Part shown: positions 1-5,609 of the stretch, one piece after another
How the letters are laid out: every line of letters starts with the position of its first letter
Numbering within the stretch: position 1 is the stretch's first letter
Assembly (NCBI GenBank): GCA_013152075.1
Contig: JAADHD010000153.1
Coordinates: 1-8,902 of the forward strand
Direction of reading: 5' to 3'
From: Verrucomicrobiota bacterium
Lineage (GTDB): Bacteria > Verrucomicrobiota > Verrucomicrobiia > Verrucomicrobiales > DEV007
Length of the DNA stretch: 8,902 nt
Position numbers and translations under genes: made by a program
Notes under the pieces: model-generated
The model's database searches: none
Told to the model about the DNA's origin: nothing
The model's input: only the letters and a program-made list of their open reading frames with translations

Positions 1-606
1 CTCGCGATAAATCAATCGGCCTTCTCTTTCATTACCGCCGCACGATCGTATGCCAAAGTCTCTGAAGATGAAACGAGGTTGCTCGTGATAATTGTTCAGT
101 TTAAAAATCCCAATTATAAGGAAGACCCAGTCTCCATTCTTCTCCCTGACGGAAGATCCATCAATGTTCTCTACCAGTTTCAGACATCCGGCATTTACGA
201 TATCCAAACTCTCAAAAAAATTTCAAAGATCGATTGGTATTGCCCGGACGACAACCTTCTTTGGAACGAGGATTTTTCTTCCATGGTGTTGTTGAACCGC
301 CTCGCGGTGCGACGCAATCCCGGGTGGGCAATCGCATTCGTTCATGATGGGAAAATAACAAAAACCTATGACTTGCCTGATCTTCTGAAATCACTCAACC
401 ATCCACTATTTTTACCTTACGTATCCTATGATTGGCATCACAAGTGGTATGATGATTTTGAGCGAGTAGATTCAAGTCTTCATCTTTCCACCGCAAAACA
501 TAGTATCGGAGAATATAGAGCTCTTTTTGACCTTGGCGTTCAGGAATTCTATGAGTTCGATTTCACCACCGGAAAACTTATCAGCCAACGCGTAGAAAAC
601 ACCTAG
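1..606 (+). CDS. Hypothetical protein, 5'-partial, probably exported
   Basis: I do not recognise this protein with confidence. The frame is open from the first base of the window (201 codons to the TAG at 604-606), so the real start probably lies to the left. Internal starts exist: TTG at 79 and GTG at 85, the latter 6 nt after CGAGG, but residues before them (for example SYAKVSEDETRLLVIIV) read like normal protein. The text resembles secreted proteins with repeated beta-strand units: a 'SEDETRLLVII' strand, 'ILLPDGRSI', 'FVHDGKITKTYDLPDLL', and the terminal 'YEFDFTTGKLIS', which is like the 'D..TGK.I' strand ends of beta-propeller-like domains. This is a loose similarity, not a family call. 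The same frame continues after the amber stop into a transmembrane segment at 616-714, so the full ancestral protein may have been anchored at its C-terminus. Base composition is AT-rich compared with the right half of the window. Confidence 0.6.
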   Translation, partial: LAINQSAFSFITAARSYAKVSEDETRLLVIIVQFKNPNYKEDPVSILLPDGRSINVLYQFQTSGIYDIQTLKKISKIDWYCPDDNLLWNEDFSSMVLLNRLAVRRNPGWAIAFVHDGKITKTYDLPDLLKSLNHPLFLPYVSYDWHHKWYDDFERVDSSLHLSTAKHSIGEYRALFDLGVQEFYEFDFTTGKLISQRVENT

Positions 607-615
607 CTCAAAGCA

Positions 616-714
616 ATGATCGCTTTGGTCGTTCTCATCATCATACTATCTCTTGGTGGAACTATCATTGGGATTCGCCTCAAGCAGAAACGAAAGCTCT
701 TGCAAAATTTATAG
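616..714 (+). CDS. In-frame membrane-helix tail or 32-aa small membrane protein
   Basis: ATG at 616 opens a 32-codon frame ending at TAG 712-714. The product begins MIALVVLIIILSLGG, continues hydrophobic for about 20 residues, and ends in a basic stretch (RLKQKRK). That is a single membrane-spanning helix followed by a positive-inside tail. It lies in the same frame as the preceding gene, separated only by TAG and three codons (CTC AAA GCA). No Shine-Dalgarno sequence is visible before the ATG. It may be the severed C-terminal anchor of the upstream protein (nonsense mutation), a readthrough extension, or a separately translated small membrane protein. The severed anchor seems most likely to me because an ectodomain followed by one helix and a basic tail is a common protein plan. 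Confidence 0.4.
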   Translation: MIALVVLIIILSLGGTIIGIRLKQKRKLLQNL

Positions 715-728
715 AAAATGACTATATT
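700..728 (+). promoter_or_regulatory. Putative sigma70-like promoter of the toxin-antitoxin pair
   Basis: TTGCAA (700-705) and TATATT (723-728) are separated by exactly 17 bp; they match the consensus hexamers at 4/6 and 5/6. Transcription would start near 735, about 25 nt before the antitoxin ATG. The -35 box overlaps the last codons of the membrane-tail frame. In such modules the antitoxin usually represses its own promoter; I see no clear operator palindrome here. Confidence 0.45.
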
Positions 729-760
729 AACTAGACACTTTCAAACTCCACTACAAACCC

Positions 761-997
761 ATGAAAGCTTCTATCGTAGATCTGAGATACAAGACCAATG
801 AAATTTTAAAAGCATTGGACCGCAATGAAAGTGTGGAAATTCTGTACCACGGCAAAACCAAAGGGGTAATCAAACCGGCTTTGAAAAAAACGGCAGCGAA
901 CATCAAAGAGCATCCTTTTTTTGGAATGCACCGGAATCCCGATCAATCGGTTGCTGATGAAGTAGAGAGTCTGCGCAAACCTCGTTATGATTTATGA
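761..997 (+). CDS. Phd/YefM-family antitoxin
   Basis: This 78-residue protein is the antitoxin half of a type II toxin-antitoxin pair. It should bind and neutralise the PIN toxin encoded directly downstream and repress the shared promoter by DNA binding. The N-terminus (MKASIVDLRYKTNEILKALD, then VEILYHGKTKGVIKP to residue 39) has the Phd/YefM fold pattern: an opening strand, a helix, then the two strands around 'ILYHGK.KGVI'. The C-terminal third (residues 50-78), ending VESLRKPRYDL, corresponds to the part that wraps the toxin in related antitoxins. The ATG is preceded by no good Shine-Dalgarno sequence, but no alternative start fits. The stop codon overlaps the toxin start by 11 bp, which implies translational coupling. 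The family call is secure; the precise subfamily is not. Confidence 0.88.
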   Translation: MKASIVDLRYKTNEILKALDRNESVEILYHGKTKGVIKPALKKTAANIKEHPFFGMHRNPDQSVADEVESLRKPRYDL

Positions 998-1364
998 CAC
1001 CGATATCCTGATCTGGATTCAGCGCGGAAATGAAAAAGCCGCCAGGTTGATCGAAAGGGATGAAGATAAATATCTCTCAATCCAGAGTTTCATGGAATTA
1101 TTGCAGGGAGCGAAAAACAAAACCCAGCACAAATACACCAGGGACTTCATCACTGATTTCAGGTTCTCTATTCTACCTCTCACTGAAAACATCGGGCACA
1201 GAGCATTGATCTATGTCGAAGAATACTCCATCTCCGCCGGCATGAGGGCCGCTGACGCCATTATTGCTGCAACCGCGATAGAAAACAACATGACCCTGGC
1301 GTCTAGCAATGCAAAACACTTCAAAGTGGTGAAGGATTTGCAGTTCAAAACATTCAAGCCGTAA
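987..1364 (+). CDS. vapC: PIN-domain toxin, VapC-type ribonuclease
   Basis: This 125-residue PIN-domain protein is predicted to be a metal-dependent ribonuclease that cleaves cellular RNA when freed from its antitoxin; VapC toxins often target tRNA or rRNA. The conserved acidic residues are in place: D4 and D6 in MIYDTDILIW, E37 in SIQSFMELLQGA, and D90 in 'AADAIIAATA'. A C-terminal 'SSNAKHFKVV' (residues 106-115) matches the family's '.N.KHF' ending, with N108 in the usual polar position. The length is typical for VapC. The ATG overlaps the antitoxin gene by 11 bp. The module combines a Phd/YefM-like antitoxin with a PIN toxin, a known pairing. All catalytic residues are present, so the toxin looks intact. 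The exact RNA target cannot be read from the sequence. Confidence 0.9.
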   Translation: MIYDTDILIWIQRGNEKAARLIERDEDKYLSIQSFMELLQGAKNKTQHKYTRDFITDFRFSILPLTENIGHRALIYVEEYSISAGMRAADAIIAATAIENNMTLASSNAKHFKVVKDLQFKTFKP

Positions 1365-1463
1365 ACTCAATTGCAACGAAATTGGAACTTCGTTTTACGG
1401 TTACATTCTATCCTTCCTGAAATACCTACATCTGCATAACACCAACGATGCTAAATAAGATAG

Positions 1464-1488
1464 CCCATGGTGGAATCATGGGAATTTT
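1464..1488 (+). terminator. Candidate terminator after the toxin gene
   Basis: CCCATG (1464-1469) and CATGGG (1477-1482) form a 6-bp stem with a 7-nt loop, followed directly by AATTTT. This is a short but plausible Rho-independent terminator about 100 nt after the toxin stop. The T-run is only four bases. Confidence 0.35.
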
Positions 1489-1493
1489 ATCAT

Positions 1494-1525
1494 AAATACC
1501 CCAACTCTGAAAGGGTAGGGTATTT
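1494..1525. repeat. 8-bp inverted repeat, possible bidirectional terminator
   Basis: AAATACCC (1494-1501) and GGGTATTT (1518-1525) are perfect reverse complements separated by 16 nt. The loop carries a second GGGTA (1513-1517) that could compete for TACCC. A-rich on the left and T-rich on the right, the structure could end transcripts from either side of this convergent gap. A protein-binding site is an alternative. Confidence 0.4.
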
Positions 1526-1624
1526 GGCACACGTTCACTCAACATGACAGGCTACCATCAAATAAACTGATATTGCTATCCATATTTGAGTCTTTACTGC
1601 ATTCCCGCCCTCCTCCCCATCGAC

Positions 1625-1650
1625 GGACGACCAAACCAGCCGTCCCTACC
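1625..1650 (-). repeat. REP-like palindrome with TAGGG head
   Basis: GGACG (1625-1629) pairs with CGTCC (1641-1645) around an 11-nt loop. On the minus strand it begins GGTAGGGACGG, the same head as the palindromes at 5640-5653 and 8793-8804. I interpret it as a single member of a dispersed intergenic palindrome family; one copy with a 5-bp stem is weak evidence alone. Confidence 0.4.
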
Positions 1651-1679
1651 TCATCACTCACAATTCACTACTCAAAACT

Positions 1680-1696
1680 CTTCCACATCGTGGAAG
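1680..1696 (-). terminator. Candidate terminator of the downstream DUF1501 gene
   Basis: CTTCCAC and GTGGAAG form a perfect 7-bp stem with a 3-nt loop, starting three bases after the minus-strand stop codon. On that strand it is followed by AGTTTTGAG. Position and stem fit a Rho-independent terminator, though the T-run is short. Confidence 0.5.
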
Positions 1697-1698
1697 CC

Positions 1699-3129
1699 CT
1701 ACCCCATTCTTGCCAATTCCTTGATCGGTTTGCCGAATGGCAGGATCTGTCTCGGCAGTCCGGTCAGATCCTTGATATACTGATTGTAATCAATACCCAA
1801 ATGCTGATAAACCGTCGCCCACAGGTCGTTCGGTGTCATCACGCGTTCGACCGGATGCTCCCCCTTGTCGTTCGTCGCTCCGATCAATTGACCCATCGGC
1901 ATGTTGCCTCCTGACACCAACACTGACATTGCTTTCGGCCAGTGATCGCGCCCCGGTTGTACCACTCCCGTTTTGGTTCCGCGTTGCGGATTGATCTTCG
2001 GCGTATGACCAAAATCACTACCGACTACCAGCATCACTTTTTCATCCAGTCCGCGCTGATACAAATCCTCGATCAAGGCCGTCAAAGCCTGATCATAAAC
2101 CGGAAGTCGCCATTTCATGTCCTCGAAAATGTGAGCGTTCACCGCATGGCAGTCCCAGTTACCAGTGCTGGATTTTGGAGTTACAGAGCCATTCCCTACA
2201 AAAGGACTTTGCCATACCATCGTCACAAAACGACTGCCGGCTTCCACCAGACGACGGGCCAACAAACCACGCTGACCATAAGCACTGCGACCATAACGCT
2301 CGCGAACGCTGTCAGGCTCTTCCTTCAAATCAAAAGCCTTGCGAACATCCTCACTCATCAGCATTTCCATGGCTTGAGCATTGAACGTATCCATCGCTTC
2401 CATCGAACCACTTTTGTCTATATCGCGCTTGAACTGATCCATGCCTTTCAACATCGCCAGACGATCATCGAGACGGCTTTCCATTTCAGGATTAACTCCA
2501 ATGTTGTTCACTTTGAAATTTTCGCTATTGGGATTACCTGGAATCAAAAACGGTGTATTTGCAGGCCCCAGGTAAGCGGACCCCAAAGCATAGCTATCCA
2601 TGTTGTTGCTGTCCTGTCCAGCCACTGAAATAGGCATCTCCAGATTTCCTTTTTGCGAACTTAGGATTTTTTTCACAATGCAGGGCACCGCCGGCGCATC
2701 GTTGACCGTTCCAGTCGGCGTTTTTGGCGGGCGTCCGGTCATCATCCGCTTGTGAGCTCCACCGTGATCAGCGAACTCATGGTGCATCGATCTGATCACC
2801 GCAAATTTATCGGCGATCTTGGCATGCATCGGCATGTGTTCACAAACTTCGATACCCTTCACATTGGTCCGGATAGGTCGAAAATCGCCACGATATTCCG
2901 ATGGAGCCTCGGGTTTCATATCGTAAGTCTCCATATGCGGCATTCCACCCGGCAACCAGATAAAGATCACCGAACGATCTTCCATAGAATTGCCGACCGC
3001 CGCAGCCTCGGCTTTCATCTTCAGAAAATCACTCATGCCCAAGCCGAGCACGCTCAGCCCACCTATCTCCAGAAAGCTTCGGCGACGCATTGGCCCTGCA
3101 CAGGGGCCCTGATTATTAAAAGGGTTCAT
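1699..3129 (-). CDS. DUF1501 family protein, Tat-exported (copy A)
   Basis: This 476-residue protein belongs to DUF1501, a family with a sulfatase/alkaline-phosphatase-like fold that is abundant in Planctomycetes and Verrucomicrobia; no reaction is established. The N-terminus carries a twin-arginine signal: R15-R16-R17-S-F-L then a hydrophobic IGGLSVLGLG, so export in folded form is expected. Family signatures in order: 'LPGGMPHMETYDMKP' (59-73), 'DHGGAH' (121-126), 'NWDCHAVNAH' (324-333), 'SDFGHTP' (371-377), 'GRDHWP' (393-398) and 'GATNDKGEHP' (417-426). The His/Asp residues in these blocks are plausible metal ligands, by inference. Most family members I know read FGRTP where this has FGHTP. 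It is the distal gene of a tandem pair with the very similar 3299-4726 gene, 169 bp upstream on the same strand. The ATG at 3129 has no close Shine-Dalgarno sequence. No DUF1549/DUF1553 partner is adjacent. Confidence 0.9.
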   Translation of the reverse strand: MNPFNNQGPCAGPMRRRSFLEIGGLSVLGLGMSDFLKMKAEAAAVGNSMEDRSVIFIWLPGGMPHMETYDMKPEAPSEYRGDFRPIRTNVKGIEVCEHMPMHAKIADKFAVIRSMHHEFADHGGAHKRMMTGRPPKTPTGTVNDAPAVPCIVKKILSSQKGNLEMPISVAGQDSNNMDSYALGSAYLGPANTPFLIPGNPNSENFKVNNIGVNPEMESRLDDRLAMLKGMDQFKRDIDKSGSMEAMDTFNAQAMEMLMSEDVRKAFDLKEEPDSVRERYGRSAYGQRGLLARRLVEAGSRFVTMVWQSPFVGNGSVTPKSSTGNWDCHAVNAHIFEDMKWRLPVYDQALTALIEDLYQRGLDEKVMLVVGSDFGHTPKINPQRGTKTGVVQPGRDHWPKAMSVLVSGGNMPMGQLIGATNDKGEHPVERVMTPNDLWATVYQHLGIDYNQYIKDLTGLPRQILPFGKPIKELARMG

Positions 3130-3134
3130 ACAGT

Positions 3135-3165
3135 ATTATGACACGTTTCCCCCCCTTGTGTTCAA
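3135..3165 (-). promoter_or_regulatory. Putative extended -10 promoter of DUF1501 copy A
   Basis: Read on the minus strand, TTGAAC (3165-3160) is followed after 19 bp by CATAAT (3140-3135), preceded by TGT as in extended -10 promoters. The -10 box ends only 5 nt before the ATG, so a transcript from here would be nearly leaderless, which agrees with the lack of a Shine-Dalgarno sequence. A run of seven G lies in the spacer. The 19-bp spacing is longer than ideal. Confidence 0.3.
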
Positions 3166-3166
3166 G

Positions 3167-3195
3167 GAATTCACGAAAAATGAAGAAGTGAATTC
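3167..3195. promoter_or_regulatory. Palindrome GAATTCAC-N13-GTGAATTC, possible operator
   Basis: Two perfect 8-bp half-sites (3167-3174 and 3188-3195) are separated by 13 bp, giving 21 bp centre to centre, close to two helical turns. The site touches the putative -35 box of DUF1501 copy A on its upstream side. As RNA it could also fold as a hairpin, but no T-run follows it on the minus strand, so a regulator-binding site is the more attractive reading. No regulator gene is present in the window. Confidence 0.4.
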
Positions 3196-3215
3196 TTTCG
3201 CTCCTTACAAGTAAT

Positions 3216-3264
3216 GGCGCTTTCCAAGCGCCGTTAATCAATCACCGGCGCATAAAAAGCGCCG
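3216..3264. repeat. REP-like hairpin doublet between the DUF1501 genes
   Basis: The first hairpin is GGCGCTT/AAGCGCC (3216-3232, 7-bp stem, loop TCC). The second is CGGCGC/GCGCCG (3246-3264, 6-bp stem, A-rich 7-nt loop). The first unit on the plus strand and the second on the minus strand (GGCGCTTTTTATGCGCC) match at 14 of 17 positions, so the doublet is an inverted pair. It lies between co-oriented genes and could stabilise or end the upstream mRNA. Confidence 0.55.
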
Positions 3265-3298
3265 CTCCTTGTTTAGGAATCGCACCCCTCACACCCTA

Positions 3299-4726
3299 TT
3301 AACTAGGCATCAATTCGCGGATCGGTTTGCCATAAGGCAGAATCTGACGCGGCAAGCCGGACAAATCCTTGAGGTAATGATTATAATCAATGCCCAAATG
3401 CTGATAAACCGTCGCCCACAGGTCATTCGGCGTCATCACTCGCTCTACCGGATGTTCGCCCTTGTCATTTGTGGCTCCGATCACTTGCCCCATTGGCATG
3501 CCGCCACCGGAAACTAGTACTGACATCGCTTTCGGCCAGTGATCCCGGCCCGGTTGCATCACGCCTGTTGACGTTCCCCGACGTGTGGTGATTTTTGGCG
3601 TATGCCCAAAGTCACTGCCAACTACCAACATCACTTTTTCATCCAGCCCGCGTTGATACAAATCTTCAATCAGAGCCGACAAAGCCTGATCGTAAAATGG
3701 CAGGCGCCACTTTAAATCATTGAAAATGTGACAGTTCACCGCATGGCAATCCCAGTTGTAAACCGCGTCCTTGGGTTTGTCGTCGAGGTTCTCCCAAACC
3801 ATCGTCACAAAACGACTTCCAGCTTCCACCAGACGCCGAGCCAACAAACCTCTCTGACCATAGCGGTGCATGCCATAACGCTCGCGAACGGCCGTCGGCT
3901 CTTGGCTCAAGTCAAAAGCCTGACGCACATTTTCGCTCATCAACATGTCCATCGCCTGCGCATTAAAAGTATCCATCGCTTCCATGCGTCCGCTTTTGTC
4001 TATGTCGCGCCGGAATTTATCCATTCCCTTGAGCATGGCCAAGCGATCATCCAGACGCCCTTCCATCTCTTTTTTCACCCCGATGTTCTGAACCTTGAAA
4101 TCACTGTCACTCGGATCTCCAGTTACCATGAAAGGCGTTTGGGATGGCCCGAGGTAAGCAGGACCCATCGCAAAAGTATCCAGGCCAGCACGGCCCGCGT
4201 CAACTTCAGCCACACACACCGGCATTTCCAGATTGCTCTTCTTTTTACCGCTCAGCATCTTTTTCACGATGCTCGACACCGCCGGCGAATCGTTGACGGT
4301 ACCCGTCGGTGTCTTCGGGGCCCGACCGGTCATCATCCGCTTGTGCGCACCTCCATGATCCGCAAACTCATGATGGATCGATCTGATAATCGCAAATTTA
4401 TCGGCGATCTTGGCGTGCATCGGTAACAGCTCACAAACCTCAATCCCCTTCACGTTGGTTTTAATCGGTCGAAAATCCCCCCGATACTCAGCAGGCGCCT
4501 CCGGCTTCATGTCGTAGGTCTCCATATGGGGCAATCCGCCCGGTAACCAGATAAAGATTACCGATTTGTCCCCCATATCCCCTCCCGCAGCTTTCGCTTG
4601 CGCCTGCATTTTCAGGAAATCGCTCATGCCCAGTCCCAGCACACTCAGTCCCCCCACCTCAAGAAATGTCCTTCTACCAACAGGGCCAGCGCAAAATTTC
4701 GGGGTGCTCATAAGCCATTTTGACAT
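3299..4726 (-). CDS. DUF1501 family protein, Tat-exported (copy B)
   Basis: This is the upstream member of the tandem DUF1501 pair, 475 residues from the chosen ATG at 4726. That start is preceded by GAGGGG six bases away, which is better than the TTG at 4762 that would add 12 residues lacking signal-peptide character. The twin-arginine motif is G17-R18-R19-T-F-L followed by EVGGLSVLGLG. All family blocks of copy A are present: 'LPGGLPHMETYDMKP', 'DHGGAH', 'NWDCHAVNCH', 'SDFGHTP', 'GRDHWP' and 'GATNDKGEHP'. Long stretches are identical to copy A (for example 'EALP'-type loops differ, while 'QRGLLARRLVEAGSRFVTMVW' blocks are shared), and by eye roughly three quarters of residues match. Differences cluster around copy A residues 158-205 and 307-323. 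Tandem duplication followed by divergence is the likely origin. It is divergent from the zinc-ribbon gene at 4886. Confidence 0.9.
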   Translation of the reverse strand: MSKWLMSTPKFCAGPVGRRTFLEVGGLSVLGLGMSDFLKMQAQAKAAGGDMGDKSVIFIWLPGGLPHMETYDMKPEAPAEYRGDFRPIKTNVKGIEVCELLPMHAKIADKFAIIRSIHHEFADHGGAHKRMMTGRAPKTPTGTVNDSPAVSSIVKKMLSGKKKSNLEMPVCVAEVDAGRAGLDTFAMGPAYLGPSQTPFMVTGDPSDSDFKVQNIGVKKEMEGRLDDRLAMLKGMDKFRRDIDKSGRMEAMDTFNAQAMDMLMSENVRQAFDLSQEPTAVRERYGMHRYGQRGLLARRLVEAGSRFVTMVWENLDDKPKDAVYNWDCHAVNCHIFNDLKWRLPFYDQALSALIEDLYQRGLDEKVMLVVGSDFGHTPKITTRRGTSTGVMQPGRDHWPKAMSVLVSGGGMPMGQVIGATNDKGEHPVERVMTPNDLWATVYQHLGIDYNHYLKDLSGLPRQILPYGKPIRELMPS

Positions 4727-4762
4727 AATCCGCCCCTCATCGTTCAAAGTATTTCCCGTCAA

Positions 4763-4885
4763 TGCCCGCTCAAAACAGATTTTTTTGCCGTTTTCCCAAT
4801 ATTCCAGAAAAGTCTAATTTATTTAAATATTATAGAAATCTTAAATAGTTCTTGAAACTTAGCTGATATTGATGACTATGTTGTA
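4763..4885. promoter_or_regulatory. AT-rich divergent promoter region
   Basis: This 123-bp gap separates the minus-strand DUF1501 copy B from the plus-strand zinc-ribbon gene. On the minus strand a perfect TATAAT lies at 4834-4829 with only a weak -35 (TTTCAA) 17 bp upstream; it would give a leader of about 95 nt. On the plus strand TTGAAA (4852-4857) and TATGTT (4877-4882) are 19 bp apart, too close to the ATG for a normal leader. The AT-rich core (4815-4850) is the clearest signal. Confidence 0.4.
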
Positions 4886-5551
4886 ATGAGATGCCCTCGT
4901 TGTTCAAAATCAGTCACCCATCGGTCTGACGGATGTCATTCCTGCGGGTATTCAATCACGGATGCTCAGGCCGTTTTTGGCACCACCATGGTGGAAATGG
5001 ATCGTCTTCATGATGCCGCGCATTGTCTGCGCAAAGAAGAGCGTGCCGAAGTGCTCGACATCATGGATCGGCTCAAGGATCGTTTCCCTCAATTGTTTTT
5101 TTGCGCCTATCTTGGCACCCTGCCGGATAACGTAAAGATGAGCGAGCTGGGTTTCTGGCTACTCAATCACGCCGCCGTCAAAGGCGTCGACATCGCCCGC
5201 CCAAATGAGAACGCGATTCTCCTGTTACTTGATACGAATACCGGCCAGGCGGGAATTTCCCTTGGATATTATATCGAAAAATTCCTCGATGATGTCACTG
5301 CAGCACGTTGCCTTGGTTCAGCTCGCTCTCATTTTGTAAAAGGAGAAAACGGCAAAGCCTTGGGTAAGGTGATGAAGAAACTTGGACGCGCCTTGAGCAA
5401 ACGCTCTCGCAACGTTCTGCGTATTCAATCCGAAACCAGTCAATCTGTTCTCAACCCATTCGGGGCATCGACCTCCAGCTTGCCGGTATTGCGCAATGCT
5501 AAAATGGGATCACCGCTAGTGAACAAAAGAGGCGAACGCGCCTTCTCGTAA
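4886..5551 (+). CDS. Zinc-ribbon TPM-domain-like protein, cytoplasmic
   Basis: This 221-residue protein starts with a zinc ribbon: C3-P-R-C6 and C17-H-S-C20. The middle (about residues 40-170) resembles a TPM domain: a helix rich in charged residues (LRKEERAEVLDIMDRLKDRF), a strand 'QLFFCAYLGTLP' (69-80), 'MSELGFWLLNHAAV' (85-98), 'NAILLLLDTNTGQAGISLGY' (109-128), then 'IEKFLDDVTAARCL', and a final helix ending near residue 170. The order matches the TPM plan of strand, helix, 'GILLLID', and 'GYGLE'. The last 50 residues are basic and low in complexity. No signal peptide or membrane helix is seen, so it should be cytoplasmic. It is followed after 58 bp by an exported protein that also looks TPM-like, suggesting a two-gene unit. 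The ATG has no clear Shine-Dalgarno sequence but places the zinc ribbon at the very N-terminus. Biochemical role unknown. Confidence 0.75.
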   Translation: MRCPRCSKSVTHRSDGCHSCGYSITDAQAVFGTTMVEMDRLHDAAHCLRKEERAEVLDIMDRLKDRFPQLFFCAYLGTLPDNVKMSELGFWLLNHAAVKGVDIARPNENAILLLLDTNTGQAGISLGYYIEKFLDDVTAARCLGSARSHFVKGENGKALGKVMKKLGRALSKRSRNVLRIQSETSQSVLNPFGASTSSLPVLRNAKMGSPLVNKRGERAFS

Positions 5552-5609
5552 ACAGCGCATCAATCACTAGCCCTTCTTATTTTGTTATTGGAGCTATTCA
5601 GATATTCTA

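Larger units (their letters stand above)
1365..1698. other. Convergent intergenic region, no gene seen
   Basis: This 334-bp stretch lies between the end of the toxin gene (plus strand) and the end of a DUF1501 gene (minus strand). Short frames crossing it have no recognisable product. It holds several inverted repeats: a weak AACGAA/TTCGTT pair at 1375-1394, a CCCATG/CATGGG hairpin at 1464-1482, an 8-bp AAATACCC/GGGTATTT pair at 1494-1525, a GGACG/CGTCC REP-like palindrome at 1625-1645, and a 7-bp hairpin at 1680-1696. The first 200 bp are AT-rich like the toxin-antitoxin genes, and the last 100 bp are richer in GC. Confidence 0.7.

Noticed and set aside
1375..1394. AACGAA/TTCGTT hairpin as the toxin terminator
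   Set aside because: The stem is only six AT-rich pairs with an 8-nt loop, and just two extra T follow. The 1464-1488 structure is a better candidate.
1573..1914. 113-codon plus-strand open frame overlapping the end of DUF1501 copy A
   Set aside because: Most of it is antisense to the DUF1501 C-terminus, and the rest crosses REP-like and terminator-like sequence. No family resemblance is seen.
1942..2628. 228-codon open frame on the plus strand opposite DUF1501 copy A
   Set aside because: It lies wholly within a well-supported minus-strand gene and has His- and Arg-rich text with no domain. A similar shadow occurs opposite copy B at 3728-4426, as expected from the shared codon pattern.
4727..4762. 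Upstream TTG start adding 12 residues to DUF1501 copy B
   Set aside because: The ATG at 4726 has GAGGGG at good distance and leaves a normal-length Tat signal; the added residues have no signal character.
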